Source: Haematobia irritans
Lineage: Eukaryota > Arthropoda > Insecta > Diptera > Muscidae
NCBI RefSeq assembly: GCF_050003625.1
Contig: NC_134399.1
Coordinates: forward strand, 221,520,975-221,584,974
Direction: 5' to 3'
DNA length: 64,000 nt
A model generated the notes under the pieces. It saw only the letters and a list, made by a program, of their open reading frames with translations. It was not told the origin of the DNA and searched no databases. This document shows positions 11,066 through 20,856 of the stretch, piece after piece (the first letter of the stretch is position 1; each line of letters begins with the position of its first letter). Position numbers and translations under genes: made by a program.

Positions 11066-12729
11066 AACAAGTAAGGAAAGTCTAAAGTCGGGCGGGGCCG
11101 ACTATATTATACCCTGCACCACTTTGTAGATCTAAATTTTTGATACCATATCACATCCGTCAAATGTGTTGGGGGCTATATATAAAGGTTTGTCCCACAT
11201 ATATATATCTGGACAGAATTTGATAGATTTCTACAAAATCTATAGACTCAAAATTTAAGTCGGCTAATGTACTAGGGTGGAATACAATTTTAGTACAAAA
11301 TATGGGAAACATTTAAATCTGAAGCAATTTTAAGGAAACTTCGCAAAAGTTTATTTACGATTTATAGCTCGATATATATGTATTAGAGGTTCAGGAAAAT
11401 AAGAGTCATTTTTACAACTTTTCGACTAAGCAGTGGCGATTTTACAAGGAAAATTTTGGCATTTTGACCATTTTTGTCGAAATCAGAAAAACATATATAT
11501 GGGAGCTATATCTAAATCTGAAACGATTTCAACCAAATTTGGCACGCATAGCTACAATGCTAATTCTACTTCCTGCGCAAAATTTCAACTAAATCGGAGT
11601 TAAAAATTGACCTCTGTGGTCATATGAGTGTAAATCGGGCGAAAGCTATATATGGGACTAAATCTAAATCTGAACCGATTACAATCAAATTTAGCACACA
11701 TGACTATATTACTAATTGTACTCCTAGTGCAAAATTTCAACCAAATTGGGCCAAAACTCTGGCTTTTGGGGCCATATAAGTCCATATCGGGTGAAAAATA
11801 TATATGGAAGCTATATCTAAATCTGAACCGATTTCAATCAAATTTGGCACACATGACTATACTACCAATTGTACTCCTCGTGCAACATTTCCAGCTAATC
11901 GGGATAAAACTCTGGCTTCTGGGTCCATATAAGTGCATATCGGGCGAAAGATATATATGAGAGCTATATCTAAATCTGAATCGATTTCAACCAAATTTGG
12001 CACGCATAGCTACAATGCTAAATTTACTCCCTGTGCAAAATTTCAACCAAATTGTGTCAAAACTCTGGCTTGTAGGACCATATTAGTCCATATCGGGCGA
12101 AAGATATGTATGGGAGCTATATCTAAATCTGAACCGATTAAAATCAAATTTTGCACACTTGACTATACTACTAATTGTACTCCTAGTGAAAAATTTCAAC
12201 CAAATTCGGCCAAAAATCTGGCCCCTGGGGCCATATTAGTCCATATCGGGCGAAAGATATATATGGGAGCTATATCTAAATCTGAACCGATTTCAATCAA
12301 ATTGTACACACTTGACTATACGACTAAGTGTTATGTTTGTAAAAAATTTCAAGCAAATCGGTATAAAACTCTGGCTGCTGGGTCCATATTAGTGCATATC
12401 GGGCGAAAAATATATATGGGAGCTATATCTAAATCTGAACCGATTTCTTCCAAAATCAATAGCGTTCTATTCTGACCCAAATTAGGAACATGTGCCAAAT
12501 TTGAAGGCGATTGTACTTAAACTGCGACCTAGACTTTGATCACAAAAATGTGTTCACAGACAGACGGACGGACGGACGGACAGACGGACATGGTTATATC
12601 GACGCAGGGACCAACCCTGAGCATTATTGCCAAAGACACCATGTGTCTATCTCGTCTCCTTCTGGGTGTTACAAACATATGCACTAACTTATAATACCCT
12701 GTTCCACAGTGTGGCGCAGGGTATAAAAA
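11066..12729 (-). mobile_element. Complete HINE-A element nested in HINE-B
   Basis: The element runs from AACAAGTAAGGAAAGTC (3' end, 11066) to GTGGCGCAGGGTATAAAAA (5' end, about 12729) on the minus strand. It has the AGTCGG/CCGACT hairpin, about seven core units with starts 151-154 bp apart (GGGAG-type landmarks at 11501, 11654, 11805, 11958, 12112, 12265 and 12418), and a CAGACGGACGGACGGACGG microsatellite near 12562. It is one of the best full-length copies here. Confidence 0.85.
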
Positions 12730-12765
12730 GGCCGATTAAATACGTATATAATTAAGTTTAAACTT

Positions 12766-12985
12766 TCTACAGAAATAAAATTTTGACAAAATAAAATTTT
12801 GACAATATTTTCTATAGAAGTAAAGTTTGGAAAAAATTTTCTATAGCAATAAAATTTGGAAAAAATTTCTATAGAAATAAAATTTTGACAAAATTTTCTA
12901 TAGAAATAAAATTTTGACAAAATTTTCAATAGAAATAACATTTTGACAATGTTTTCTATAAAAATAAAATTTTGGTAGATTATTT
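12766..12985 (-). repeat. 29-bp minisatellite inside HINE-B
   Basis: About seven imperfect units of TTTCTATAGAAA + AAATTTTGTC (minus-strand reading) lie between the 3' segment and the core units of this HINE-B. Confidence 0.8.
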
Positions 12986-13471
12986 TTGGCTCGAGTGGCA
13001 ACCATGATTATGAACCGATATGGACCAGTTTTTGTGTGATTGGGGATCGGCTATATATAACTATAGACCGATATGGACCAATTTTGGCATGATTATTAGC
13101 GGCCTCATACTAACACCACGTTGCAAATTTCAAGCGGATCGGATGAATTTTGCTCCTTCAAGAGGCTCCGGAGGACAAATTTGGGGATCGATTTATATGG
13201 GGGCTATATATAATTATGGACCGATATGGACCAATTCTTGCGTGGTTGTTACAGACCATATACTCACACCAGAGCAACCGCAAGCCAAATTTGGGGGTCC
13301 GTTTATATGGGGGCTATATCAACAGACGGACGGACATGCTCAGATAGACTCAGAATTTCACCACGACCCAGAATATATGTACTTTATTGGGTTTTAGAGC
13401 AATATTTCGATGTCTTACAAACGGAATGACAAAGTTAATATACCCCCATCCTATGGTGGAGGGTACAAAAA

Positions 13472-13967
13472 CAATTTTGGCACGCTTTATAAAATACCGG
13501 CATATTTTCTCTCAGTGTAACAATACCACTGAATTTAGATAATAATAAAAAAATAATTAATTGACTTATTTTAAATGTATATAGAGACAATTTTTCTATT
13601 CAAAAACACTTAAAACACACTTGTGAACGTTTCAATTTCAGAGACATTATAACAAAGAAACTAATCAACACTTTGTAAATGAAGAAACTTTGACAATATG
13701 CTCTTAAATAGTTTTTACAGTCTTGAAATTATCTTCAAGTGGAATTGTGCAACATAAATCTACTCATGTGTATCCTTAGAAAACTTAGTGACATAAGAAT
13801 ATCATCTGCCTGTAAACTTTTTTGATGAAGGATAGAGTTGAAAGAGTTTCAATGTCTCTCAAAAACATTAGAAGCAAAAGTTTTTATTGTCATCGCCATA
13901 AAAATTTCGTATGTTTTTTTTTTGGAAATAAAAAAAAATAAACTCTTTTTCTTACTTTTCCTTTCAG
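13472..13967. other. Sequence upstream of the receptor exon
   Basis: It is AT-rich with no gene. Its last 30 bases form a polypyrimidine tract (TCTTTTTCTTACTTTTCC) ending in CAG at 13965-13967, a strong candidate 3' splice site. The segment is therefore probably the end of an intron in the receptor's 5' untranslated region. Confidence 0.6.
13941..13967 (+). other. Candidate 3' splice acceptor before the receptor exon
   Basis: AACTCTTTTTCTTACTTTTC followed by CTTTCAG, with exon sequence starting ATTTCC at 13968. A second, weaker acceptor is possible at 14297-14299 (TTTCCCATAATTGCAG). Confidence 0.55.
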
Positions 13968-14392
13968 ATTTCCAAAGGCCTGAGGCTGGCTGTTAAGAGG
14001 ACAATGTGAATATTAAAAAAATTGCCGTTAAAGAAATCTGGATATTCTTTAGCAGAAGAGCTTTCACTAAATACATATGAAGGAAGTAAATGAACAAACA
14101 GAAACATTTCCATACATTAGAGGCAATGAGAACTATTTCACCAAAGCTAAAATACAGTTTTTGCATTGACCATTCCGCCCATGGGCTAAGCATTGAAATG
14201 GCTTCGTAAATAGGCTTAACATTCAACAGTAACAGAAATCTTCCTCCCGGAACACCCACTACAATAGCCGGTAACCTTTCGTGTTTCCCATAATTGCAGT
14301 TGAAGAGCTCTCGGGCTCGAAATAACAAGCAAGCCATTTGCCTCAACAAGTCCCAAATATCCAATAACAAAAAACAAAAGACGAACATCATC
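13968..14392 (+). other. Putative 5' untranslated part of the receptor exon, with upstream ORFs
   Basis: If the acceptor at 13967 is used, the leader has four upstream ATGs. They are ATG directly followed by TGA (14004-14009), a 30-codon ORF (14077-14169, starting MKEVNEQTE), an overlapping 39-codon ORF (14090-14209, starting MNKQKHF), and ATG-GGC-TAA (14181-14189). No ATG lies between 14209 and the main start at 14393. Such a leader would be expected to lower translation of the receptor. If the alternative acceptor at 14299 is used, all these ORFs are spliced out. Confidence 0.5.
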
Positions 14393-14738
14393 ATGGACCA
14401 TAATCACAGCAATCTGCAGCTTTTCGCCCAACATCAACAACAGCGACAACAGACACTACCACCGCGGGCCCAAACTTTATCCTCCTCTTTGGCCGTTGCC
14501 TGTGCCGAATGGCTAAATGATACCGACTGTGCCAATCTCACTTTTGGAATGGCTAAAAATCGCTTTGGCACAGCAGCTAACGAAAGCTTCAATACCACCC
14601 TGCCTCCAGATAATCTCGTTGAGATTGGTGGCCTAGAGGCTGAATGGCCATTGGAAAGAGTTGTCTCCACAATAGTGCCTGTGTTTTTTGGTATCATTGG
14701 ATTTGCTGGTCTATTGGGAAATGCTTTGGTCATTATAG
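14393..14738 (+). CDS. AstA-R1: Allatostatin-A receptor, first coding exon (N-terminus to TM1)
   Basis: This exon encodes the extracellular N-terminus and first membrane helix of a rhodopsin-family neuropeptide receptor. In Drosophila, AstA-R1 binds allatostatin-A and signals through G proteins in neurons and endocrine cells. The start is ATG 14393 (ACATC before, G after, a good fly context). Residues 1-35 are Gln/His-rich. Sequons lie at N4, N42, N48, N63 and N67. TM1 runs from about V91 to I115, with VSTIVPVFFGIIGFAGLLGN and the class A signature Asn at N110 (GN pair). The exon ends in phase 1 at 14738, where ATAG meets GTAAGT. This matches the point at which the fly protein continues into LVVVANQQM. 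No further receptor exon is seen, so the rest lies beyond 64000. The TM1 sequence is distinctive for AstA-R1. AstA-R2 or a related galanin-type receptor is a less likely alternative. Confidence 0.82.
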
Positions 14739-14746
14739 GTAAGTTA
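14733..14746 (+). other. 5' splice donor of the receptor exon
   Basis: ATTATAG/GTAAGTTA is a near-perfect U1 match at 14738/14739. The reading frame stops soon after in the intron (TGA near 14750). Confidence 0.85.
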
Positions 14747-15133
14747 ATGTGACTATCGATAAGTTAAGAGTGCTGCAAAATAGCAGAGATAGAGAGAGAG
14801 AGAGGGAGGGAGGATGGTGAATGCTTCTTACTATCCATACAAGTGGATATTGCCCACATGATGTCCGGTGATATATGATAGGTTTGGTAATTTGAACATT
14901 ATGCTTTGGAAGGTTCCCCAAACTTCTAGTATCCATAGGTACAAAAAAAAATTTTATGGTAATAATTGGTTTGGGAACTCATATATGAGTACAGTAAAAT
15001 TTGGGGCATTTTTACAATTCCTGCGTCTTAGTAGTAGGAATTTTGCAAAGAAATTACTGGATCTCGCCAAGATGCGTGGTAAATTGTGGGGGTTTTGGGA
15101 TAATATTTGGCCAACTCGAGTGATAACACTCAA
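14739..15133. other. Start of the large receptor intron
   Basis: No gene. An imperfect GA microsatellite (AGAGATAGAGAGAGAGAGAG) lies at about 14783-14812. The rest is unique-looking AT-rich intron. Confidence 0.6.
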
Positions 15134-17731
15134 AAAGAAGTATATACGGCCGTAAGTTCGGCCAGGCCGAATTTTATGTACCCTCCACCATGGATTGGGT
15201 AGAATCTTCTACCAAAGACTGTCATCCACAATCGAATTACTTGGGTTGTGGTATCTTTAAACTTCTTAACATAGTTTTCTTAATTGTTAGTTAGTCCATA
15301 CGTGGTATATATTAGACAAAAAAGGTATGTATAGGTAAGTCTACAAATAATTACGAATCGATATGGACTTTTGCACGGTACGTAGGGAGCCAAAATTGAA
15401 ATATGGGGATCGCTTATATGAGGGCTATATAGAATTATGAACTTGATATGGACCAATTTTTGTGTGATTGGGGATCGATTTAACTGAGAGCTATATATAA
15501 CTATTATAATTACTTCGCCAGGATAAAACTCAGCCGTTCCAGGATTCAAAAGACAAGCAGAAATTTCTTAGTGAATTCAAATAAATTTATATTTTATTGA
15601 ATAATTTGTTTACAATAAAATAAATTTCAAAAACTCAGCAAATCGTAGGAAACAGAACAAAACGACCGCGAGACAACCAGAAAGCTTGAAAACCAGAATC
15701 GAATTGATTTGTCAAGGGATAAAAATATTTTATGTGGATAGAATTTTAATAGTTAGTGTATCAGTTCATCAAATGTCTGGGATCTATGGCTGTATAATAC
15801 CAGTAGTTTTCCCCGTACACTACAACTATGGTGCCTGGGATCTATGGCCGTTGGAACCAGTAGCATCCCTATGCCAACCAGTGTCTGGGTACTACGGCTG
15901 TAAAAACCAGTAGCGCCCTGTACACCACTACTTGAGTCGTGCTAGGCTATGCTAGTGTGGCTGCCACCGAAGCTGTCGCATACTTGCAGTGACTGTCCAC
16001 ACACGATGACAGCCTAAGCCCAACTGAAGAGTAGGTGATCAGCCGATGGGTAAATATGCTATCACTGGATCATGGGTATCTGTGATGTATGAGTATGACT
16101 ATGAGTTGGTGTATCTGTGACGAGAGAGTAGGAAGAAAAACATACTTGTAGTGATGAGGTAATTCAGTATAAGAGCGTTTGCGTTGTATAAGAGGATTGA
16201 ATAGAACTTTCTGGAGCAAGATTTGAGAGTGATGAGTGTAACAAATTGTAGGCTGTTGTGTTTTGTTGTAACAATAAAGAAAGAAATATGAAATGGAATA
16301 ACATACTATTGAATTCAAATAATTATAATTCATACAACTTCAATATATCTAAATAATACATAATAAATAAATACATGTAACGAAAGCTTCGTTACACTAT
16401 AGACCGATGTGGACCTAGTTAGGCAGAGTTGTTAACGGCCATATACTAGCACAATGTACCAAATTTCAACTGACCCGAATGAAATTTTTTCCTCCAAGAG
16501 GCTCCAAAACCAAATCTCGGGTATCGGTTTATATGGGGGCTATGGCTAATATTATTATTATGGGCTAATATGGACCACTTTTGGTATGGTTGTTAAATAT
16601 CATATACTACCACCACGTACCAAATTTCAACCAGATCGGATGCATTTTGCTTCTCCAAAAGGCACCGGAGGTCAAATCTGGGGATCGGTTTATATGGGGG
16701 CTATATATAATTATGGACTGATATGAACCAATTCCTGCATGGTTAGTGGATACCATATACTAACATCACATACCAAATTTCAACCGAATCGGATGAATTT
16801 TGCTCTTCCAAGGGGTTCCGGAGGTCAAATCTGGGGATCGGTTTATATGGGGCCTATATATAATTATTGACCGATTTCGACCAATTTTTAGATGGGTGTT
16901 TGAGGCCATATATTAATAACACGTACCAAATTTCAACTGAATCAGATGAATTTTGGTCTTCCAAGAGACTCCGGAGGTCAAATCTGGTGATTGGTTTATA
17001 TGGGGGCTATATATAATTATGAACCGATGTGAACCAATTTTTGCATGGTTGTTAGAGAATATACTAACACCATGTACCAAATTTCAGCCGGATCGGATGA
17101 AATTTGCTTCTCTTAGAGGCTCCGCAAGCCAAATCGGGGGATCGCTTTATATGGGGGCTATATGTAATTATGGACCGATGTGGACCAATTTTTGCAAGGT
17201 TGTTAGAGACCATATACTAACACCATGTACCAAATTTCAGCCGGATCGGATAAAATTTGCTTCTCTTAGAGCAATCGCAAGCCAAATCGGGGGATCGGTT
17301 TATATGGGGGCTATATATAATTAAGAACCGATGTAGACCAATTTTTGCATGGTTGTTATAGACCGTATACTAACACCACGTACCAAATTTCAGCCGGATC
17401 GGATGAAATTTGCTTCTCTTAGAGCAATCGCAAGCCAAATTTGGGGGTCTGTTTATATGGGGGCTATACGTAAAAGTGGACCGATATGACCCATTTGCAA
17501 TACCATCCGACCTACATCAATAACAACTACGCGTACCAAGTTTCAAGTCGATATCTTGTTTCGTTCGGAAGTTTGCGTGATTTCAACAGACGGACATGCT
17601 CAGATCGACTCAGAAGTTCACCACGACCCAGAATATATATACTTTATGGAGTCTTAGAGCAATATTTCGATGTGTTTCAAACGGAATGGCAAAGTTAATA
17701 TCCCCCCATCCTATGATGGATGGTATAAAAA
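15134..17731 (-). mobile_element. HINE-B element split by an LTR-like insertion
   Basis: The minus-strand 3' end is at about 15134 (AAGTATATACGGCCGTAAG, TTCGGCCAGGCCGAA). The 5' end is near 17731 (CATCCTATGATGGATGGTAT). Between them lies a tandem core whose TTTATATGGGG landmarks fall at 16689, 16842, 16995, 17146, 17299 and 17452, a 151-153 bp period. The 29-bp minisatellite present in other HINE-B copies is nearly absent. A foreign 892-bp insert occupies 15505-16396. Confidence 0.85.
15505..16396 (-). mobile_element. Solo-LTR-like insertion flanked by CTAT
   Basis: CTAT at 15501-15504 and again at 16397-16400 is single in intact HINE-B units, so it is a target-site duplication of 4 (possibly 5) bp. 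On the minus strand the insert starts TGTAACGAAGC and ends GTAATTATA. It has internal AATAAA-type signals and no coding capacity, as in a long LTR of a Ty3/gypsy-type retrotransposon left by LTR recombination. A GTAACGAA/TTCGTTAC hairpin marks one end. The central part holds three degenerate copies of a roughly 50-bp repeat (CTGGGATCTATGGCTGT near 15777, 15834 and 15885). The family is not recognised. A non-LTR insertion is not excluded. Confidence 0.55.
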
Positions 17732-17763
17732 GTGAACTCTATATTTCACTAAAGCCAAGTGAA

Positions 17764-18000
17764 CCCTCTAATGCCCAAGCCCGCCTTTAGGCGGGCTTCA
17801 TTTAATAAGGAAGCTTTTAGTAAAACACACCTTAAGACAACAAAAATGAGCAAAATAAAAAGAAAACTTATTTGAAACTATTCAAGAGGCTTTGCAGCAT
17901 ATGCTGAATTTTACCGTATAATTTTTTCTTGCTTAGTTCTCATTGTGTCGTTAACATTGAAAATTTAATCAGCTGGCAAAATAATTGGGGCATTAGAGGG
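17764..18000. mobile_element. piggyBac-type MITE
   Basis: The 237-bp element starts CCCTCTAATGCCC and ends GGGGCATTAGAGGG. It is followed by TTAA (18001-18004) and preceded by TGAA, a one-base-changed TTAA. TTAA target sites with CCC-type termini are the piggyBac signature. Just inside the left end is a 9-bp stem hairpin, AAGCCCGCC-TTTA-GGCGGGCTT. A second copy in opposite orientation is at 55150-55390. Confidence 0.8.
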
Positions 18001-18149
18001 TTAACTTTATTTTAGTTCATGGAATTATTATATACGGAGAAAGTTTCCTTTCCAGTAATATGTTTTTGCGCACGTTAGTTAAATGAACTAAAAACGGGAA
18101 AAATTTATACACAAATGAAGTAAAAAGTTTTACTAAATTCGTACTACAA

Positions 18150-18430
18150 ATGCGTCCATCATGAACTTCGTATGTCACTAAAGACACTCTTGCAATTTTG
18201 AACACCAATTTTTTCTTTCAAACTACAAAATTTTCTTTAACAAGTGAAAAAAAATTAATTATGTCTAATAAATTTTCTTGAATTTGTCGAAAAATATTTA
18301 CTTATTTTTGTGTTATTGCCGTGATGTCATCGTCTGTAATACCGTTTAGTTAAAATTTTCTAAAAATATTAAAAATTTTATAAAACTAACTAAATGTTTT
18401 CTTCCTGGTGGGTTCATTATTTTTTCAGTG
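18150..18430 (+). repeat. Dispersed repeat ending TTTTTTCAGTG
   Basis: It contains GAACTTCGTATGTCACTAAA, ATGTCTAATAAATTTT, GTTTAGTTAAAATTTTCT and GGTGGGTTCATT, and ends TTTTTTCAGTGTAG. The 3' half recurs at 42400-42550 and the 5' half at 10766-10862. It looks like a MITE related to the CACTGAAAAA-ended family. Confidence 0.55.
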
Positions 18431-18432
18431 TA

Positions 18433-18699
18433 GGCTAGGTTAGGTTAGGTACACATAGACTATTCAGTCCATTGTGATACCACAGTGGTGAACTTATCTC
18501 TTGTCACTGTGTTCTGCCAGATTCCATGTTTAGCTCAATGACAAAGGATATCTAGTTTATAGCCGAGTCCATTACTCTGAAACCACTTACCAACATTACT
18601 GAGAGGGTATAAAACACCTTTAAGAAAATTGTTGAGATTGAACCCAGAACCAGTAGTATTTAAGGCGGGAATTCTAACCATTGGACCACGGTGGCTTCC
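18433..18699 (-). mobile_element. tRNA-derived SINE, copy a
   Basis: On the plus strand it begins with the tail GGCTAGGTTAGGTTAGGT and continues with TATTCAGTCCATTGTGATAC. It ends at the tRNA-like head (CTAACCATTGGACCACGGTG), so the element is on the minus strand. It is diverged from the better copies at 53965 and 60741. Confidence 0.75.
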
Positions 18700-18894
18700 A
18701 GATTCTATGGAAAGTCTGTCACACTCCAAAAATTGAAAATTCCATCTAAATTTCATCTAAATTGAAATCTGAAAACGCCTAAATTTTTATATGAAAAATT
18801 TTCTCTTAAATTTGAAAAACTTATCTTCCTGGGTTGATGAACTCTCCCCTCTGCAGTTAAGAGGGAACATTTTCTGGTTGGGAAAGGCTTGAGC

Positions 18895-19016
18895 GTAGTT
18901 TCTATCCGATTTGTCTAATATGGGAAATCCACAGGTATATTAGGACCACAAATGGTGTGCTGAAAATGATGTGTATCCGTCCATGTTTTGGTATAACCCC
19001 CTTATAGACCGACCTT
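18895..19016 (+). repeat. HINE-C core relic
   Basis: TATCCGATTTGTCTAATATG, GGTATATTAGGACCACAAAT and GTCCATGTTTTGGTATAACC match one HINE-C 153-bp unit, diverged and without termini. Confidence 0.6.
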
Positions 19017-19960
19017 ATTGACTAAGCAGATGGATCATTTGAGCCAAAGTCAACATTTGCATGAAATAATCTTCACACATTAAATTATATGGACTGTACT
19101 ATCAACTCAAATAAAGATTTCATTCATTTTTATAATTTTTATGTATTTATTTTTTTTTTAATTTTCCTATAGCTCTTAAAACATCATCCTTTACTCTAGC
19201 CCCATAATGTGCTGTGAAACGAAATTTCAACCCAAAGAACTTCTATGTTTGTTATTAAATTTGTTTTTTTAAAGGCAATTAAAAATTACGAATATGATTT
19301 GCCATAAGGAAACAAATCTTACCAACAACTGGAATCATGTTAGTCTAAAATCTGATTTTTGCATGTAATTTCAGATTTCATTTTTAATTAGAAACCAGAA
19401 TTACTAATTAAGGACCAATATGGCAATGGAAAGATAGCTCATTTGCATTATTTCAATTTCTTGCTTTCAAAAATAAGGCAGTTATGAATGCATAGTGGGA
19501 AATACGGAAACAACAACAGTGTCATACAAAGACACATTCCTACTCACCACGTGCTACTATTGAGCTTGCTGGAAAATTTCCATAAAATTTTCTTACCATA
19601 ATTTTGATTTTCGATTTACTGAAAAGACATAGTGACCACATATCAACCACAAATACATACGAGTACATAAACACAACCACCACATCACATAAATGTAGGG
19701 AAACTCCCCTGCAAGCATTTGGGTGATTGTTTTATCGTCTTTCGCTAAAATGTCACAACTTCGGATCGCCAGGAAGTTTTCTGGTAGTAAAATCTCAAGC
19801 ATAACAACAATAAAAACAACTATCGCGTGGGGTGTTTCCATTTCGAAACAAATTCGACTTGAACAGCGATCAAAAATCTAAGTATAGACTCCATACATCG
19901 ACATAGCGAATTTTTCAATAGCACCTCTTTGATAGTACATGCCACTATCAACCAACGAGC
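19017..19960. other. Intron sequence without recognisable features
   Basis: No gene, RNA or repeat recognised. Confidence 0.5.
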
Positions 19961-20035
19961 GTGGGTAGCAAAGAGGTAGAGCCTCTGACTTGAAAACAAA
20001 AGGTTCCGAGTTCAACGCTCGGTGCGGTCGATCGT
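19961..20035 (+). repeat. tRNA-like sequence with pol III boxes A and B
   Basis: TAGCAAAGAGG (19966-19976) fits the box A consensus and GTTCAACGC (20010-20018) fits box B at tRNA-like spacing. CCGAG-TTCAACG-CTCGG forms a perfect 5-bp T-arm with a 7-nt loop. An anticodon-like loop CTTGAAA would carry TGA (Ser). The acceptor and D stems do not pair, and a T run follows at about 20029. This is a tRNA pseudogene or the head of another SINE, not a functional tRNA. Confidence 0.5.
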
Positions 20036-20656
20036 CATTTTTATTTTTTAAAAAATAACTATCGCTTTTTTTGACTTCTTTTAGTCACTGGTTCGATTCT
20101 CCGAGAACACTATCGCATCGGGGTACATTTGTTCCCGAACGGGGATACTAACTCGATAAGAAAATGATATCGCCTATGAAAGTTTTATCTTCCAGGGCGA
20201 AACTACTACGATACACTTTCGATAGAAAATGTTTGCAGGGTCATCTATTGTACTTGAAGCAATAGTGTGTATGTGGAGAAATGTGCATGGGTGTCAATTT
20301 ATGTGCATGTATGTGTTGTTATCCAAGAACACCTATACTCTCTGGTTGGCAACAATGAAAGAACTTGTAAAATATGCCCACACACACACACGCACTTATA
20401 CACACTCACCTATGTCCAACAAAGTATACTAAACTGCATTCGTAATACAAAGTTTCTTATAGTGGTTGTTGAAGAGCAATTGAATGTTTGTTGTTAACTT
20501 TTCTCTGAATGACTTTGTCTTATTTCCTACAATTATATTGGAATCTCTGAAACCAAAGAGCGCAGAGTAATTATGGAGAAAACCACTTAACTGCACATAG
20601 GATTATTTGAACCATAGGGTAGACTTAAAATAAAACGTTTATGACTGAAACTGAAT
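20036..20656. other. Intron sequence with a CA microsatellite
   Basis: A CACACACACACACGCAC run lies at about 20380-20396. No gene seen. A second box-B-like GGTTCGATTCTCC lies near 20092, without an obvious box A. Confidence 0.5.
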
Positions 20657-20832
20657 CACTCTGTGGGAAAGGGTATTATAAGTTATTGCATAGGTTTGCA
20701 ACAACCAAAAGGGGACGAGATAGACACATGGTGTCTTTCGCAAATTGCTCAGGGCCAGCCCCTGTGTCGCCTCATGCCCGTCTGTCTGTGAACACATTTC
20801 TGTAATCAAAGTCAAGGTCGCAGCTTTAGGTC
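20657..20832 (+). repeat. HINE-A 5' fragment
   Basis: GGGTATTATAAGTTATTGCA, GGACGAGATAGACACATGGT and the GTCTGTCTGTGAACACATT segment are the first 175 bp of a HINE-A. Nothing of its core follows. Confidence 0.7.
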
Positions 20833-20856
20833 TGTTTGGGTTAGATTAAAATCCTA

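Larger units (their letters stand above)
10863..13471 (-). mobile_element. HINE-B element split by a nested HINE-A
   Basis: Minus-strand element. The 3' end is at 10863 (AACAAGTATATACGGCCG, hairpin GGCC-A-GGCC, TACCCTCCACCATGG). The 5' end is near 13471 (CATCCTATGGTGGAGGGTAC). Outward from the 3' end come a unique 3' segment, the nested HINE-A (11066-12729), a 29-bp minisatellite (12766-12985), the junction TTTTTGGCTCGAGTGGCAAC, 153-bp core units, and the TCAGAATTTCACCACGACCC segment. Without the insertion it is about 0.95 kb. The two halves join in register with intact HINE-B copies such as 20857-22534. Confidence 0.85.

Noticed and set aside
14434..14733. Minus-strand open frame opposite the receptor exon
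   Set aside because: It is the shadow of the plus-strand exon; only the plus strand shows GPCR motifs and splice signals.
17774..17796. GC hairpin AAGCCCGCC/GGCGGGCTT as a bacterial-type terminator
   Set aside because: It is an internal part of a TTAA-flanked MITE in a eukaryotic genome and recurs in the second copy at 55150-55390.
19961..20035. Functional serine tRNA gene
   Set aside because: Acceptor and D stems do not pair; only the T-arm and promoter boxes are intact.
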